Source of the DNA: Bifidobacterium reuteri DSM 23975
Lineage (GTDB): Bacteria > Actinomycetota > Actinomycetes > Actinomycetales > Bifidobacteriaceae
DNA: 64,000 nucleotides
NCBI RefSeq assembly: GCF_000741695.1
Contig: NZ_JGZK01000003.1
Location: forward strand, 1-64,000
Reading direction: 5' to 3'
A program made the translations under genes and the position numbers. A model generated the notes under the pieces. It searched no databases. It worked only from the letters and a program-made list of their open reading frames with translations, and had not been told where the DNA came from. Positions 20,307 through 29,944 of the stretch are shown here, piece by piece. The first letter of the stretch is position 1, and the number at the start of each line of letters is the position of its first letter.

Positions 20307-21191
20307 TTACGCCGCAGCCGCGACCGAGGGGTCGATGGCGGGCAATACGCCGAGCAGCAGCAGAATCGCCACCACGACGGCAAGGCCGATGCGGTAGATC
20401 GCAAATGCCTTGTATGAGAAGGTCGATACGAACTTCAGGAAGCCGATGATGACGATGTATCCAAGGACAAAGCAGACGATGGCCGCTACGATGGTCGGCC
20501 CCCAGCCGGGGAACAATGCATCGGACTTGTAGTTCTTGAACGCCTTCACCGCCTCAAGCAGACCGGAGCCGAATACCGCGGGGATGGCCATAAGGAAGCT
20601 CAGGCGCACCGCGGCCTCACGCTCATAGCCGAGTGCACGACCGACGGTGATGGTACCGCCGGAACGGGAGACGCCGGGAATCAGCGCCAAAGACTGGCCG
20701 AGACCGAACAGGAACGCGTCCCGGTAGGTCATATCGGCCATCGTCTTGGACTGGCGTGCGCGCGCATCCACGATCCACAGCAGGATGCCGAAGAGGAACA
20801 GTACGGTGACCGTGATCCACAGGTTGCGCAGCGTGGTCTCGATGATGTTCTGCAGTGTGAAACCGAGGATGACGATCGGGATGGAGCCGACGATCACATT
20901 CCAGCCCATGGTGGCGTAGTAGTCGCCCTTGCCCATGCGGGATTTGAAATCCTTGCCGTTTCGCCCGAACAGGCAGGCGAACCAATGGGTCAGGATATTG
21001 ATGATGTCATGGCGGAAATACAGGATGACGGCAAGCTCGGTGCCGATTTGGATGATTGCGGTGAACGCGGCACCGGGGTCGGAGCCAAGCATCAGATCAC
21101 CGAAGATGCGGATATGGGCGCTGGAGGAGACCGGGAGATACTCGGTCAGCGCCTGAATGATGCCAAGAACTATGGCTTGGAAGAAATTCAT
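20307..21191 (-). CDS. uppP: Undecaprenyl-diphosphatase
   Basis: UppP (BacA) removes a phosphate from undecaprenyl diphosphate to recycle the lipid carrier for peptidoglycan, and confers some bacitracin tolerance. The 294-residue membrane protein has the motif ALTEYLPVSSSAHIRI near the N-terminus and PGVSRSGGTI further on, with about eight hydrophobic segments. It is monocistronic. Confidence 0.96.
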   Translation of the reverse strand: MNFFQAIVLGIIQALTEYLPVSSSAHIRIFGDLMLGSDPGAAFTAIIQIGTELAVILYFRHDIINILTHWFACLFGRNGKDFKSRMGKGDYYATMGWNVIVGSIPIVILGFTLQNIIETTLRNLWITVTVLFLFGILLWIVDARARQSKTMADMTYRDAFLFGLGQSLALIPGVSRSGGTITVGRALGYEREAAVRLSFLMAIPAVFGSGLLEAVKAFKNYKSDALFPGWGPTIVAAIVCFVLGYIVIIGFLKFVSTFSYKAFAIYRIGLAVVVAILLLLGVLPAIDPSVAAAA

Positions 21192-21330
21192 AACCCCTCT
21201 TGTTTCCTTATCTAGTTATGACGTTGAACACACTACCTAATGGGGTGTAGAACACCGCTAAGAATAAGAAATGTTGACATACATGGCTTCTACAATGGGA
21301 CTCGACATCAGCATGAGGAAGGGAACCGCG

Positions 21331-22122
21331 ATGGCAACATATCGTAAAAGCAGGCTTTTCGCCCCGCAAGGATTCTTCGAGTGTGAAGGGCGGGGCCTTG
21401 AATGGCTGGGCGCCGCTCGTCCGCAGGGAGGCCCCCGTGTGGTTCAGGTATACGGTTGGGGCAAGGATTACCTCGACATCGAGCGGGTGAGCAGCTCCTC
21501 CCCGACGGCGAAGGCCGCCTATGATTTCGGTGTGGCTTTGGCTCATATGCATGATGTCGGAGCTCGGTATTTCGGTTCCGCCCCTGATGGCTACGAAGGC
21601 ACCTGCTATTTCGGACCGCTGCAGGATCCGGTGAAAATGGATACTGGCACGTGGGATGATCCGATCAGCTATTTCGCCGACGGCCGTCTTCGCCCGATGG
21701 TGGAGCTGGGCGTCAAGCGCGGTGAGCTTGACCATCGCGATGTGGAATTGACGGAGAGAGTCATTGAGGCCTTGCCGGATCTCATGGGCCGTGCCGCTGA
21801 CGACAAGCCGGCGCGTGTTCACGGTGACCTGTGGAGCGGCAACGTGATGTGGACGGCCGATTCCGGCCATAGCGAGGCCGTGCTCATCGATCCTGCAGCA
21901 CATGGCGGCCATCGTGAGGAGGATCTCGCCATGCTCCACTTGTTCGGCATGAGTTACCTTACGCAGATCATGGAAGGGTATCAGTCCGCCCATCCGCTGA
22001 AGGCCGGCTGGCAGGAACGTCTGACGCTGTGGCAGCTCTACCCCATCGCCGGTCATTGCGTGTTCTTCGGTGGCGGCTATGTGAGCGAATACCGTTCCAT
22101 GTGCCGTTCGCTGCTGGGCTGA
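21331..22122 (+). CDS. Fructosamine-3-kinase / aminoglycoside phosphotransferase-fold kinase
   Basis: The 263-residue protein has the kinase catalytic segment VHGDLWSGNVMW (residues 163-174) and the metal-binding LIDPAAHGGHREEDLAML (185-202), both characteristic of the FN3K family, which phosphorylates ketosamines so that glycated proteins break down. Start ATG 21331 has AGGAAGGG upstream; the frame is open 20 codons further but those starts lack a ribosome-binding site. It converges on dnaJ. Confidence 0.85.
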   Translation: MATYRKSRLFAPQGFFECEGRGLEWLGAARPQGGPRVVQVYGWGKDYLDIERVSSSSPTAKAAYDFGVALAHMHDVGARYFGSAPDGYEGTCYFGPLQDPVKMDTGTWDDPISYFADGRLRPMVELGVKRGELDHRDVELTERVIEALPDLMGRAADDKPARVHGDLWSGNVMWTADSGHSEAVLIDPAAHGGHREEDLAMLHLFGMSYLTQIMEGYQSAHPLKAGWQERLTLWQLYPIAGHCVFFGGGYVSEYRSMCRSLLG

Positions 22123-22147
22123 TCGTACAGACCCAGCGAAAACGGAA

Positions 22148-22185
22148 AAGCCGCTCTCCCCTACTGCCGTAAGGGAAAGCGGCTT
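22148..22185. terminator. Bidirectional terminator between FN3K-like gene and dnaJ
   Basis: AAGCCGCT/AGCGGCTT forms an 8-bp stem, extended inwards by imperfect CTCCC/GGGAA pairing, between the two convergent genes. Confidence 0.65.
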
Positions 22186-22199
22186 ATTCCAACGCTTGC

Positions 22200-23345
22200 T
22201 CAGCTGAGTGCGTCCTTCAGCTTGGAGAAGAAGCCTTTCTTCTGGGTGCTGTTCTGCGGGCGTGATGCCTGGGATACATGTGAGGCGCCAGCATCATGGG
22301 ATGCTGCGAACTGTTCGATGAGACTGCGCTCGTCGTCGCTGAGTTTGGTCGGAACCATGACGTTCACATGTGCGATGAGATCGCCGCGCTCTTCGTTGTT
22401 GCGGATATTCGTGACGCCCAATCCCTTGAGCGTCACGGTGTCCTCCGGCTGGCATCCGGCGGGGATGCTCACGGTCTGTTTGCCGTCGAACGTATCGATA
22501 TCGAGGTCGTGGCCGAGAATCGCCCAACTCATAGGAACCTGAATCCAGCAATGGAGGTCGTCGCCGTCGCGCGTGAATTGTTTGTCCGCTCGGATTCGGA
22601 TATCGATGTACAAGTCGCCTGCTGCGCCGCCGCCTTCTCCGACCTCGCCTTGATTGGCGAGGCGCAGACGGGCGTTGTCGCTGATGCCGGCGGGGACGGT
22701 AACGCCGACATTGCGCGTGGAACGCACGCGTCCATGACCCATGCAGCTCGGGCATGGATTCTTGATGATGGTGCCATGTCCCTCGCAGCGTTCGCACGGC
22801 GCGGATGTCATCATCTGACCGAGCATGGTGCGAACGACCTTCTGCATGAATCCTCGACCGTGGCAGTCCGGGCATGTGACCGGCTGGGCGCCTCCCTGGG
22901 CTCCTGAGCCGCCGCAATCCTGGCAGAGGGAGAACGTATTGATCTTCACATGGGCGGTGCCGCCGAACACTGCGGTCCTCAAATCGATGGAGGCGGATGC
23001 CAGCGCATCCCGCCCCGGCTGGGTGCGTGGCACCGGTCCCTGCGCTCCCCCGCCGAACGCCGAACCGAAGAACGTGGAGAACACATCGTTCATGTCGCCG
23101 AATCCGCCGGAGAATCCGCCTGCGCCGGCGTTGGGGTCGTTGGGGTCCACGCCGGAATCATACATTCGTCGCTTATCGGGATTCGACAACACCTCATAGG
23201 CGTTGTTCACTTCCTTGAACTTGTCCTCGAACTCGGGCCCCGCGATATCCGGATGGTATTTGCGGCTTAGCTTGCGGTAGGCCTTCTTGATATCAGCATC
23301 GCTGGCATTGCGGTCGACGCCTAGGGTTTCGTAATAATCTGCCAC
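22200..23345 (-). CDS. dnaJ: Chaperone DnaJ (HrcA-linked copy)
   Basis: DnaJ delivers substrates to DnaK and stimulates its ATPase. The 381-residue protein has an N-terminal J domain with the HPD motif (KYHPDIAG), a Gly/Phe-rich segment, four CxxCxGxG zinc repeats ([32 protein letters not shown]) and the C-terminal substrate domain. The start is GTG 23345, with AAAGGAA upstream. It is co-transcribed with hrcA, the typical actinobacterial hrcA-dnaJ2 pair, so it falls under CIRCE control. Confidence 0.96.
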   Translation of the reverse strand: MADYYETLGVDRNASDADIKKAYRKLSRKYHPDIAGPEFEDKFKEVNNAYEVLSNPDKRRMYDSGVDPNDPNAGAGGFSGGFGDMNDVFSTFFGSAFGGGAQGPVPRTQPGRDALASASIDLRTAVFGGTAHVKINTFSLCQDCGGSGAQGGAQPVTCPDCHGRGFMQKVVRTMLGQMMTSAPCERCEGHGTIIKNPCPSCMGHGRVRSTRNVGVTVPAGISDNARLRLANQGEVGEGGGAAGDLYIDIRIRADKQFTRDGDDLHCWIQVPMSWAILGHDLDIDTFDGKQTVSIPAGCQPEDTVTLKGLGVTNIRNNEERGDLIAHVNVMVPTKLSDDERSLIEQFAASHDAGASHVSQASRPQNSTQKKGFFSKLKDALS

Positions 23346-23401
23346 TGATATGTTCCTTTTGTGTTCGATTGATCTGCGGGTTATTGTGCCACAGCCCTCG
23401 G

Positions 23402-24526
23402 TCAGTGCGAATGGTGCTGATCGGCTGCAGGCCGGTCTTGTATGCCGTTCTCGGAAATGAACGCCGTGAGGTATCGGGCGACTGCCTTGACGGCCGACAT
23501 GGTGGCCAGATAATCCATGTGCGTCGGGCCGATCGATCCGACGAAGGCCACTGGCTCACCGGCGTCCGTGGAACTGGACGATGATTCCCCATCCTGTGCG
23601 TGGTCGGCCACAGCGTTGCTGTGGCCGTATCCGCTGCTGACCACCGAGGCATGCAGCAATCCAGGAGTATGGCTTTCGGAGCCGATGGCCACGCCGACGC
23701 CGGTGGCGTTGGTTTCTTCACTGAGGTTGCTCATCAGCTTCATCAGCACCACCTGCTCTTCAAGCGCGTCAAATAGCGGTGCGAGGTCGGACAGTGAACG
23801 CGAGTGCGCCAGATGGGATGCGCCGGACATGTACAGTTCGTTCGCACGTTCGTCCAATGCCATCGAGGCGAAGGCGTCCGCCAGTGCGCACGCCACTTCG
23901 TGTACCGTGGAGAATCCGGCTTCCTCAGCAATGGAGCGTACCTTTTCCGCCGCCGACGACAGCGACAGCCCACTGCATTGCTCGTTGACTGTCGAAGAAA
24001 TCCGATTGATGTCGTCGACAGCCGGCATGGCGGACACGGCAAGGCCATGCTGCGCTACCTGACCCGTATCGGTAATGACCACGGCAAGCAGCGTTGTCAT
24101 TGCGACAGGGACCATTTCCACATGCCGAAGCGTCGCCTTGGCGAGCGAAGGGGATGCCACTACGGCGACCTGACCTGTGATCTCCGACAGCAGCCGGGCG
24201 GCTCGTTGCAGCGCGTCCTTCAGGCTGACGGAGCCGGAGAGGAAACTGTTGATACCTCTTCGCTGCGCCTCGCTGAGAGGCACTACCGTGGCCAGTCGAT
24301 CCACGAAATACCGGTACCCCTTTTCCGTGGGCACGCGGCCCGCGGAGGTATGGGGCTGGATGAGATACCCCTCATCTTCAAGCCCCGCCATGTCGTTCCT
24401 TATGGTGGCGGAGCTGACGCCGAGATCATGGTCCCTGGTCAATGAGGTGGACCCCACCGGTTCCTGGGAGCGAATGTAATCCTCGACCACGGCGCGCAGT
24501 ACCAGCATGCGTCTAGATTGCGCCAT
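23402..24526 (-). CDS. hrcA: Heat-inducible transcription repressor HrcA
   Basis: HrcA represses heat-shock genes by binding CIRCE and depends on GroE for activity. The 374-residue protein has the N-terminal winged helix ([38 protein letters not shown]) and a C-terminal domain ending near the lane [24 protein letters not shown] 24526 has GGAGG upstream. A perfect CIRCE 170 bp upstream implies autoregulation. Confidence 0.97.
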   Translation of the reverse strand: MAQSRRMLVLRAVVEDYIRSQEPVGSTSLTRDHDLGVSSATIRNDMAGLEDEGYLIQPHTSAGRVPTEKGYRYFVDRLATVVPLSEAQRRGINSFLSGSVSLKDALQRAARLLSEITGQVAVVASPSLAKATLRHVEMVPVAMTTLLAVVITDTGQVAQHGLAVSAMPAVDDINRISSTVNEQCSGLSLSSAAEKVRSIAEEAGFSTVHEVACALADAFASMALDERANELYMSGASHLAHSRSLSDLAPLFDALEEQVVLMKLMSNLSEETNATGVGVAIGSESHTPGLLHASVVSSGYGHSNAVADHAQDGESSSSSTDAGEPVAFVGSIGPTHMDYLATMSAVKAVARYLTAFISENGIQDRPAADQHHSH

Positions 24527-24696
24527 GCGCGCCTCCTTATATATACGACAATTCACCGATTGTTCATGTAGTGGTACGTCCCTACGTTGTCCATCGACCA
24601 AAGCAACGACACGCGGAGGGACTTCCGGCACCTATCGGCGTGTCTTGCAAGCTATACGCCGCAATGGCAACGGCAAACGCGCCTGTACCTATTGTA

Positions 24697-24723
24697 TTAG
24701 CACTCATGAGTTTCGAGTGCTAA
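24697..24723. promoter_or_regulatory. CIRCE element
   Basis: TTAGCACTC-N9-GAGTGCTAA is an exact match to the CIRCE consensus bound by HrcA. It lies upstream of hrcA-dnaJ and about 185 bp before the divergent tkt gene. The rest of the 382-bp region (24527-24908) holds promoters but no gene. Confidence 0.97.
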
Positions 24724-24908
24724 CGCGTTCGTCGGGAGCGAAGCGATGTGAATTGTGAACGCTAACAGCACACAAACTACCAAAACACGCCAAATATGCA
24801 CCACAAACGTCGTCTTGCGACGCTAGCATGGAAAACGCAATGTGAGGGCGTCATGCGCCCGGCACAAGCCGGATACGCGGCCCGACCAATTGGAAGGAAA
24901 GTAAATCC

Positions 24909-27017
24909 ATGACCGAATTCAAGGAGACCGAGCTCGACGAGCGTGCCATCAAGATGGCAAAGGTCCTTTCGGCTGACGCGGTTGAGAAGGCTGGTTCCGG
25001 CCACCCCGGTTCCCCCATCTCCCTGGCGCCTGTTGCCTACACCCTGTACCAGCACTTCATCAAGCATGATCCCAACGATCCCAACTGGGAAGGCCGCGAT
25101 CGCTTCATTCTTTCCGGCGGCCACGCCTCCCTCACCCAGTACGTCCAGCTGTACTTCTCCGGCTACGGTGTGACCCTGGACGACCTCAAGCACTTCCGCG
25201 GCGGTGCTGACACCCGCACCCCGGGCCACCCCGAGTACGGCCTGACCCCGGGCATCGAAATGACCACCGGCCCGCTGGGCCAGGGCTTCGCCTCCGCCAT
25301 CGGCTTCGCCTACGGCGAGCGTTTCCAGCGCGGCCTGCTCGACCCGGAGACCCCGAAGGAAGACTCCCCGTTCTACCACAAGATCTGGGCCATCTGCGGC
25401 GAGGGTGACATCGAGGAAGGCATCTCCGGCGAGGCCGCCGCTCTGGCCGCCAACCAGAAGCTCGGCAACCTGACCGTGATCTTCGACGCCAACCGCATTC
25501 AGATCGAAGGCGACACCAATCTGGTGCTGGCCGAGGACGTGCTCAAGCGCTTCCAGGCCTACGGCTGGTACACCGACGAATTCAGCTTCATCCAGCCCGA
25601 TGGCTCCTACAAGGAGGACATCGAAGGCCTGGCCGACGTGATCGCCAAGGCCGAGGCCGCCGCTCCGGACCAGCCGAAGCTCATCAAGGTCCACTCCCTG
25701 ATCGCATGGCCGACCCCGGGCAAGACCAACGATCCGTCCTCCCACGGCTCCAAGCTGGGCGCCGAGGCCGTCGCCGGCCTCAAGAAGATCCTCGGCTACG
25801 ACCCGGAGGAATCCTTCCACGTCGACGAGGAAGCTCTCGCCCACGCCCGCAAGGTCGCCGAGCGCGGCCTCGAGGCCCACAAGGAATGGGACGAGAAGTT
25901 CGACGCTTGGCGCAAGGCCTACCCGGACAAGGCCGCCCTGTACGACCGCATCAAGGCCGGCAAGCTGCCTGAGGACTTCGACAAGGCCATCGACGATCTC
26001 GAGGCCACCTTCGAGGTCGGCAAGGGTGTCGCCACCCGTGGCGCCTCTGGTTCCGTGCTCAACGCCATCGCCGCTGTCATGCCTGAGCTCTGGGGCGGCT
26101 CCGCCGACCTCGGTGGCTCCAACAAGACCGATCTCAAGGGCGCCGCCACCTTCGCTCCGGCCGAGTGCGCCACCGTTCAGTGGCCGAACTGCAACGAGTT
26201 CGGTCGCCAGCTGCACTTCGGCGTGCGCGAGTTCACCATGGGCTGCATCACCAACGGCATCCTGCTGGGCTCCCACACCCGTCCGTTCGGCGGCACCTTC
26301 TTCATGTTCTCCGACTACGAGCGCTCCGCCGTCCGTCTGGCCGCACTCATGGAGATCCCGAACCTGTACGTGTGGACCCACGACTCCGTGGCCGTGGGCG
26401 AAGACGGCCCGACCCACCAGCCGGTCGAGCACCTCGCCTCCTTCCGCGCCATCCCGCAGCTCGAGGTCATCCGTCCTGCCGATGCCTTCGAGACCGCTGA
26501 GGCCTACCGTTACTTCTTCGAGAAGAAGAACACGCTGCCGGGCGCCATGGTGCTGACCCGTCAGGGTGTGCCGACCCTCGCCGAGACCGCCGCCAAGGCC
26601 AAGGAAGGCGTCAAGAAGGGCGCTTACGTGCTCGTCGACACCGAAGGCACCCCGGACGTCATCCTCATGGCTTCCGGCTCCGAGGTCCAGTGGGCCGTCT
26701 CCGCCGCCAAGACCCTGGCTGAGAAGAACATCAAGGCCCGCGTGGTCTCCGTTCCTTCCATGGAATGGTTCGAGGAGCAGGACGCCGAGTACAAGGAGGC
26801 CGTGCTTCCGGCCGCCGTCAAGGCCCGTGTCTCCGTCGAGGCCGGCGTTGCGATGCCGTGGTACAAGTACCTCGGCTCCTACGGCAAGCCCGTCTCCATC
26901 GAGCAGTTCGGCCTGCAGGGCAACGGCGCACAGAACATGATCGACCTCGGCATCACCGCCGAGCACGTGGTCGAAGCCGCCGAGGCATCTCTGGCCGAAG
27001 TCGCCGCCGCCAAGTGA
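24909..27017 (+). CDS. tkt: Transketolase
   Basis: Transketolase moves two-carbon units between sugar phosphates and, with transaldolase, feeds the fructose-6-phosphate phosphoketolase pathway (bifid shunt). The 702-residue protein has the TPP-binding segment CGEGDIEEGISGE, the GHPGSPISLAP region near residue 30 and the C-terminal domain. Codon use is extreme, almost all C-ending codons, as expected of a very highly expressed gene. A purine-rich GGAAAGTAAATCC precedes the ATG. tal follows 82 bp downstream. Confidence 0.98.
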   Translation: MTEFKETELDERAIKMAKVLSADAVEKAGSGHPGSPISLAPVAYTLYQHFIKHDPNDPNWEGRDRFILSGGHASLTQYVQLYFSGYGVTLDDLKHFRGGADTRTPGHPEYGLTPGIEMTTGPLGQGFASAIGFAYGERFQRGLLDPETPKEDSPFYHKIWAICGEGDIEEGISGEAAALAANQKLGNLTVIFDANRIQIEGDTNLVLAEDVLKRFQAYGWYTDEFSFIQPDGSYKEDIEGLADVIAKAEAAAPDQPKLIKVHSLIAWPTPGKTNDPSSHGSKLGAEAVAGLKKILGYDPEESFHVDEEALAHARKVAERGLEAHKEWDEKFDAWRKAYPDKAALYDRIKAGKLPEDFDKAIDDLEATFEVGKGVATRGASGSVLNAIAAVMPELWGGSADLGGSNKTDLKGAATFAPAECATVQWPNCNEFGRQLHFGVREFTMGCITNGILLGSHTRPFGGTFFMFSDYERSAVRLAALMEIPNLYVWTHDSVAVGEDGPTHQPVEHLASFRAIPQLEVIRPADAFETAEAYRYFFEKKNTLPGAMVLTRQGVPTLAETAAKAKEGVKKGAYVLVDTEGTPDVILMASGSEVQWAVSAAKTLAEKNIKARVVSVPSMEWFEEQDAEYKEAVLPAAVKARVSVEAGVAMPWYKYLGSYGKPVSIEQFGLQGNGAQNMIDLGITAEHVVEAAEASLAEVAAAK

Positions 27018-27053
27018 TCATCTGATCATCACCAGATAATTCAACAAACTGTT

Positions 27054-27078
27054 GGCTTCCCTCGTTACGAGGGAAGCC
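27054..27078 (+). promoter_or_regulatory. Hairpin between tkt and tal
   Basis: An 11-bp perfect stem, GGCTTCCCTCG/CGAGGGAAGCC, has only a 3-nt TTA loop. There is no T-run, and it stands 21 nt before the tal start, immediately upstream of AAGGAG. It could stabilise mRNA after processing or partly terminate. Confidence 0.6.
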
Positions 27079-27099
27079 TCAAACAAGGAGAAAAACAAT

Positions 27100-28203
27100 A
27101 TGACTGAAGCAACTCAGCGCACGTCCGACAACGGCGTTTCCATCTGGCTGGACGACCTGTCCCGCTCCCGCATCGAGTCCGGCTCCCTGCAGGACCTCAT
27201 CGCCAACAAGAACGTTGTCGGTGTGACCACTAACCCGTCCATCTTCCAGAAGGCCCTGAGCCAGGTCGGCCCGTACGACGAGCAGCTCAAGGAGCTCGGC
27301 AAGGTCGACGTCGAGACCGCCGTGCGTGAGCTCACCACCACCGATGTGCGCAACGCCACCGACATCTTCCGCGAGATCGCCGAGGCCACCGACTTCGTCG
27401 ACGGCCGTGTCTCCATCGAGGTCGACCCGCGTCTGGCCCACGAGACCGAAGCCACCGAGAAGCAGGCTGTTGAGCTCTGGGAGAAGGTCAACCGCCCGAA
27501 CGCCATGATCAAGATCCCGGCGACCCTCGAAGGCCTGCCGGCCATCACCGCCACCCTGGCCAAGGGCATCTCCGTGAACGTCACCCTAATCTTCTCGCTG
27601 GAGCGCTACGAGCAGGTCATCGACGCCTACATCGAGGGCATCGCCCAGGCCGCTGCCAACGGCCACGACCTCAAGCACATCGGCTCCGTCGCTTCCTTCT
27701 TCGTCTCCCGCGTGGACACCGCCGTGGACAAGCTGCTGGAAGCCAACGGCTCCGACGAGGCCAAGGCCCTCGAGGGCAAGGCCGCCGTGGCCAACGCCCG
27801 TCTGGCCTACGAGCTGTTCGAGAAGAAGTTCGCCGAGGATCCGCGTTGGGCCGACCTGGCTGCCAAGGGCGCCAAGGTCCAGCGTCCGCTGTGGGCCTCC
27901 ACCGGCACCAAGAACCCGGCTTACTCCGACTGCAAGTACGTGGACGAGCTGGTTGCCAAGCACATCGTCAACACCATGCCGGAGAAGACCCTGAACGCCC
28001 TGGCCGACCACGGCAACGGCGCTCCGTCCATCGAGGGCACCTACGAGGAGTCCCACGCCATCATCAACAAGCTGGCTGAGCTGGGCATCAACCTCAAGGA
28101 TGTCACCGACAAGCTGGAGGCCGACGGTGTCGCCGCCTTCATCAAGTCCTGGGATTCCGTGCTCGCCGACGTGCAGTCCGGCATCGACCGTGTGAACGCC
28201 TGA
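27100..28203 (+). CDS. tal: Transaldolase
   Basis: Transaldolase moves a dihydroxyacetone unit between sugar phosphates in the bifid shunt. The 367-residue protein is of the long actinobacterial type, with VTTNPSIFQKAL at the N-terminus, IKIPATLEGLPAI containing the Schiff-base lysine region, and RPLWASTGTKNPAYSD. ATG 27100 has AAGGAG 8-9 nt upstream. Codon bias is as extreme as in tkt. Confidence 0.97.
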   Translation: MTEATQRTSDNGVSIWLDDLSRSRIESGSLQDLIANKNVVGVTTNPSIFQKALSQVGPYDEQLKELGKVDVETAVRELTTTDVRNATDIFREIAEATDFVDGRVSIEVDPRLAHETEATEKQAVELWEKVNRPNAMIKIPATLEGLPAITATLAKGISVNVTLIFSLERYEQVIDAYIEGIAQAAANGHDLKHIGSVASFFVSRVDTAVDKLLEANGSDEAKALEGKAAVANARLAYELFEKKFAEDPRWADLAAKGAKVQRPLWASTGTKNPAYSDCKYVDELVAKHIVNTMPEKTLNALADHGNGAPSIEGTYEESHAIINKLAELGINLKDVTDKLEADGVAAFIKSWDSVLADVQSGIDRVNA

Positions 28204-28256
28204 GATTCCTTCAGTTGCGCATCGCGTGTCCATATATCGGCTGAATAGCTGAACCA

Positions 28257-28289
28257 TTGAGGCTCCCGACCCACGGTCGGGAGCCTCAA
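28257..28289 (+). terminator. Long hairpin after tal
   Basis: A 15-bp perfect stem, TTGAGGCTCCCGACC with its complement, has a 3-nt loop and lies 53 bp after tal. There is no T-run, but the stem strength fits a terminator. Confidence 0.7.
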
Positions 28290-28343
28290 TGCGTATGGTG
28301 GAGTGCGCACGAATCACAAACACGCGAGAAGAGGATGTCCGCC

Positions 28344-29738
28344 ATGCAATCGAACGCACGCCAGTTGAATACACGCCGTCTGGATGTACGCCAGCGGTTG
28401 GCGATGACCTTCACATTCTTTTCGATGTTCTTCGGGGCTGGAAACCTGATTTTCCCGCCGTTCGTGGGCGCTCAGGCCGGTTCCGCCGCGGTGCCCGCGG
28501 CCATCGGGTTCATAGTCTCGGCAGTGGGCCTGCCGATTCTTGGCGTGATGGCGGTGACGTTCGCTGGAGGCTTCGACAAACTGGCCATCCGCGTCTCCCC
28601 CAGGTTCGCACTGTTCCTGGGAGTCGCCATCATCCTGACCATCGGCCCGTGCTTCGCCATCCCCCGCACAGCCACCACCTCATTCGAGATGATGGTCGCC
28701 CCGTTCACGCCGAACGGTTCCGTTTGGATTGCACGACTCATCTACTCGTTCGTGTTCTTCGCACTGGCGTTCGCCTTCGCCCAGCATCCCGAAAAGCTCT
28801 CCAAAGTACTGGGCCGTTTCATGGGCCCGCTGCTGCTCGTCCTTATCGCCGCCCTGTTCGTGTCCTGCCTGGTGCATGGCATCGGCACACCGGCCAAGCC
28901 GATGGGCGACTATGCGTCCAATCAGCTGGCTCGCGGCTTCCTCGACGGCTATCAGACCATGGATCTGCTGGCCGCCCTGTACTTCGGCATCGTGATCTCG
29001 GCGAACATCCGCGCGCAGCAGGTGGACGACGAGGTGCAGGTGCAACGCGAGACGGCGTTCGCGGGCCTCGGCACCGGCGTGCTGCTGGTGCTGATCTATG
29101 GCGCACTCGCCTATGTGGGCGTGGTCTCCGGTGCAATTGCCTCAATCGATCCCGCGACGGACACGGGCGCCACGGTGCTCACCAACCTCACGTCCTCGGT
29201 GTTCGGCGCGGCGCACGGTGTTCCTCGGTCTGGTGTTCGTCATCGCATGCCTGAATGTGTGCACTGGCTGATTTGCACATGCGCCACCTATTTCCATGCG
29301 AAGTTCCCCACCGTCGCCGGCCGGAAGGTGAGCTACCGCACCTGGCAGGTGCTGTTCACCGTGTTCAGCTTCGTGGTGTCGAACGCCGGACTGAGCGCGA
29401 TCATCAAGGTGTCCGTGCCAGTGCTCTCCGCCCTGTATCCGATGGCCATCGTGCTGGTGCTACTGGCCCTGACCCATCATGTGTTCGGTGAACGCTTCCC
29501 GCGCGTGTACTTCTGGACCGTTCTGCTGGTCGGCATTGTGGCGGTACTGGGCTGTATCGAATCGTTGGTGCAGGTGTTCGGCGGCTCGCTGCCGTGGCTC
29601 GCTGCAGTATTGGGACTGTTGCCGCTGCAGTCCTATCAGCTCGGCTGGCTGGTCCCGGCTGCTCTAGGTATTGCGATCGGCGTGATTGATTCGTTCGTCC
29701 GTGGTGCCGCCGACGGACGGGTTCACGGTCGGGCCTAA
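28344..29738 (+). CDS. brnQ: BrnQ branched-chain amino acid carrier with compensating frameshifts
   Basis: BrnQ takes up leucine, isoleucine and valine with Na+ or H+. The 464-residue frame has about twelve membrane segments and the family start AMTFTFFSMFFGAGNLIFPPFVG. The stretch 29214-29267 reads as a charged sequence (HGVPRSGVRHRMPECVHW) where a membrane helix is expected. The +1 frame over the same bases reads TVFLGLVFVIACLNVCTG, the proper BrnQ helix, and stops right after. So one extra base (or two missing) near 29214 and one missing base near 29267 cancel out. Start 28344 was chosen over 28335 by ribosome-binding-site spacing. Function is doubtful unless this is a sequencing error. 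Confidence 0.85.
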   Translation: MQSNARQLNTRRLDVRQRLAMTFTFFSMFFGAGNLIFPPFVGAQAGSAAVPAAIGFIVSAVGLPILGVMAVTFAGGFDKLAIRVSPRFALFLGVAIILTIGPCFAIPRTATTSFEMMVAPFTPNGSVWIARLIYSFVFFALAFAFAQHPEKLSKVLGRFMGPLLLVLIAALFVSCLVHGIGTPAKPMGDYASNQLARGFLDGYQTMDLLAALYFGIVISANIRAQQVDDEVQVQRETAFAGLGTGVLLVLIYGALAYVGVVSGAIASIDPATDTGATVLTNLTSSVFGAAHGVPRSGVRHRMPECVHWLICTCATYFHAKFPTVAGRKVSYRTWQVLFTVFSFVVSNAGLSAIIKVSVPVLSALYPMAIVLVLLALTHHVFGERFPRVYFWTVLLVGIVAVLGCIESLVQVFGGSLPWLAAVLGLLPLQSYQLGWLVPAALGIAIGVIDSFVRGAADGRVHGRA

Positions 29739-29944
29739 CGTTCGGCAGTCAGGTTGGTGGAATGGTCGGGATTGTTGGTGAGATGAACGAAGGCACACCG
29801 CGGAGTATTCGGGTAAGGTACGTCACATATGCCGTTTCATATGACGCTGTCACGAGGGCGATCGTCGGAGCGGCTGACTGGAACGAACGAGCCGGATTCT
29901 GATGGGTCTGGTTCATACCAACAGTTCAAAGGAGACGAACGACT

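Noticed and set aside
24777..26966. Long minus-strand open frame of 729 codons opposite tkt
   Set aside because: It is a shadow of the extreme C-ending codon use of transketolase; it has no start signal or family motif.
28335..28343. ATG 28335 as the brnQ start
   Set aside because: The purine-rich ribosome-binding site directly abuts it, while ATG 28344 has normal spacing.
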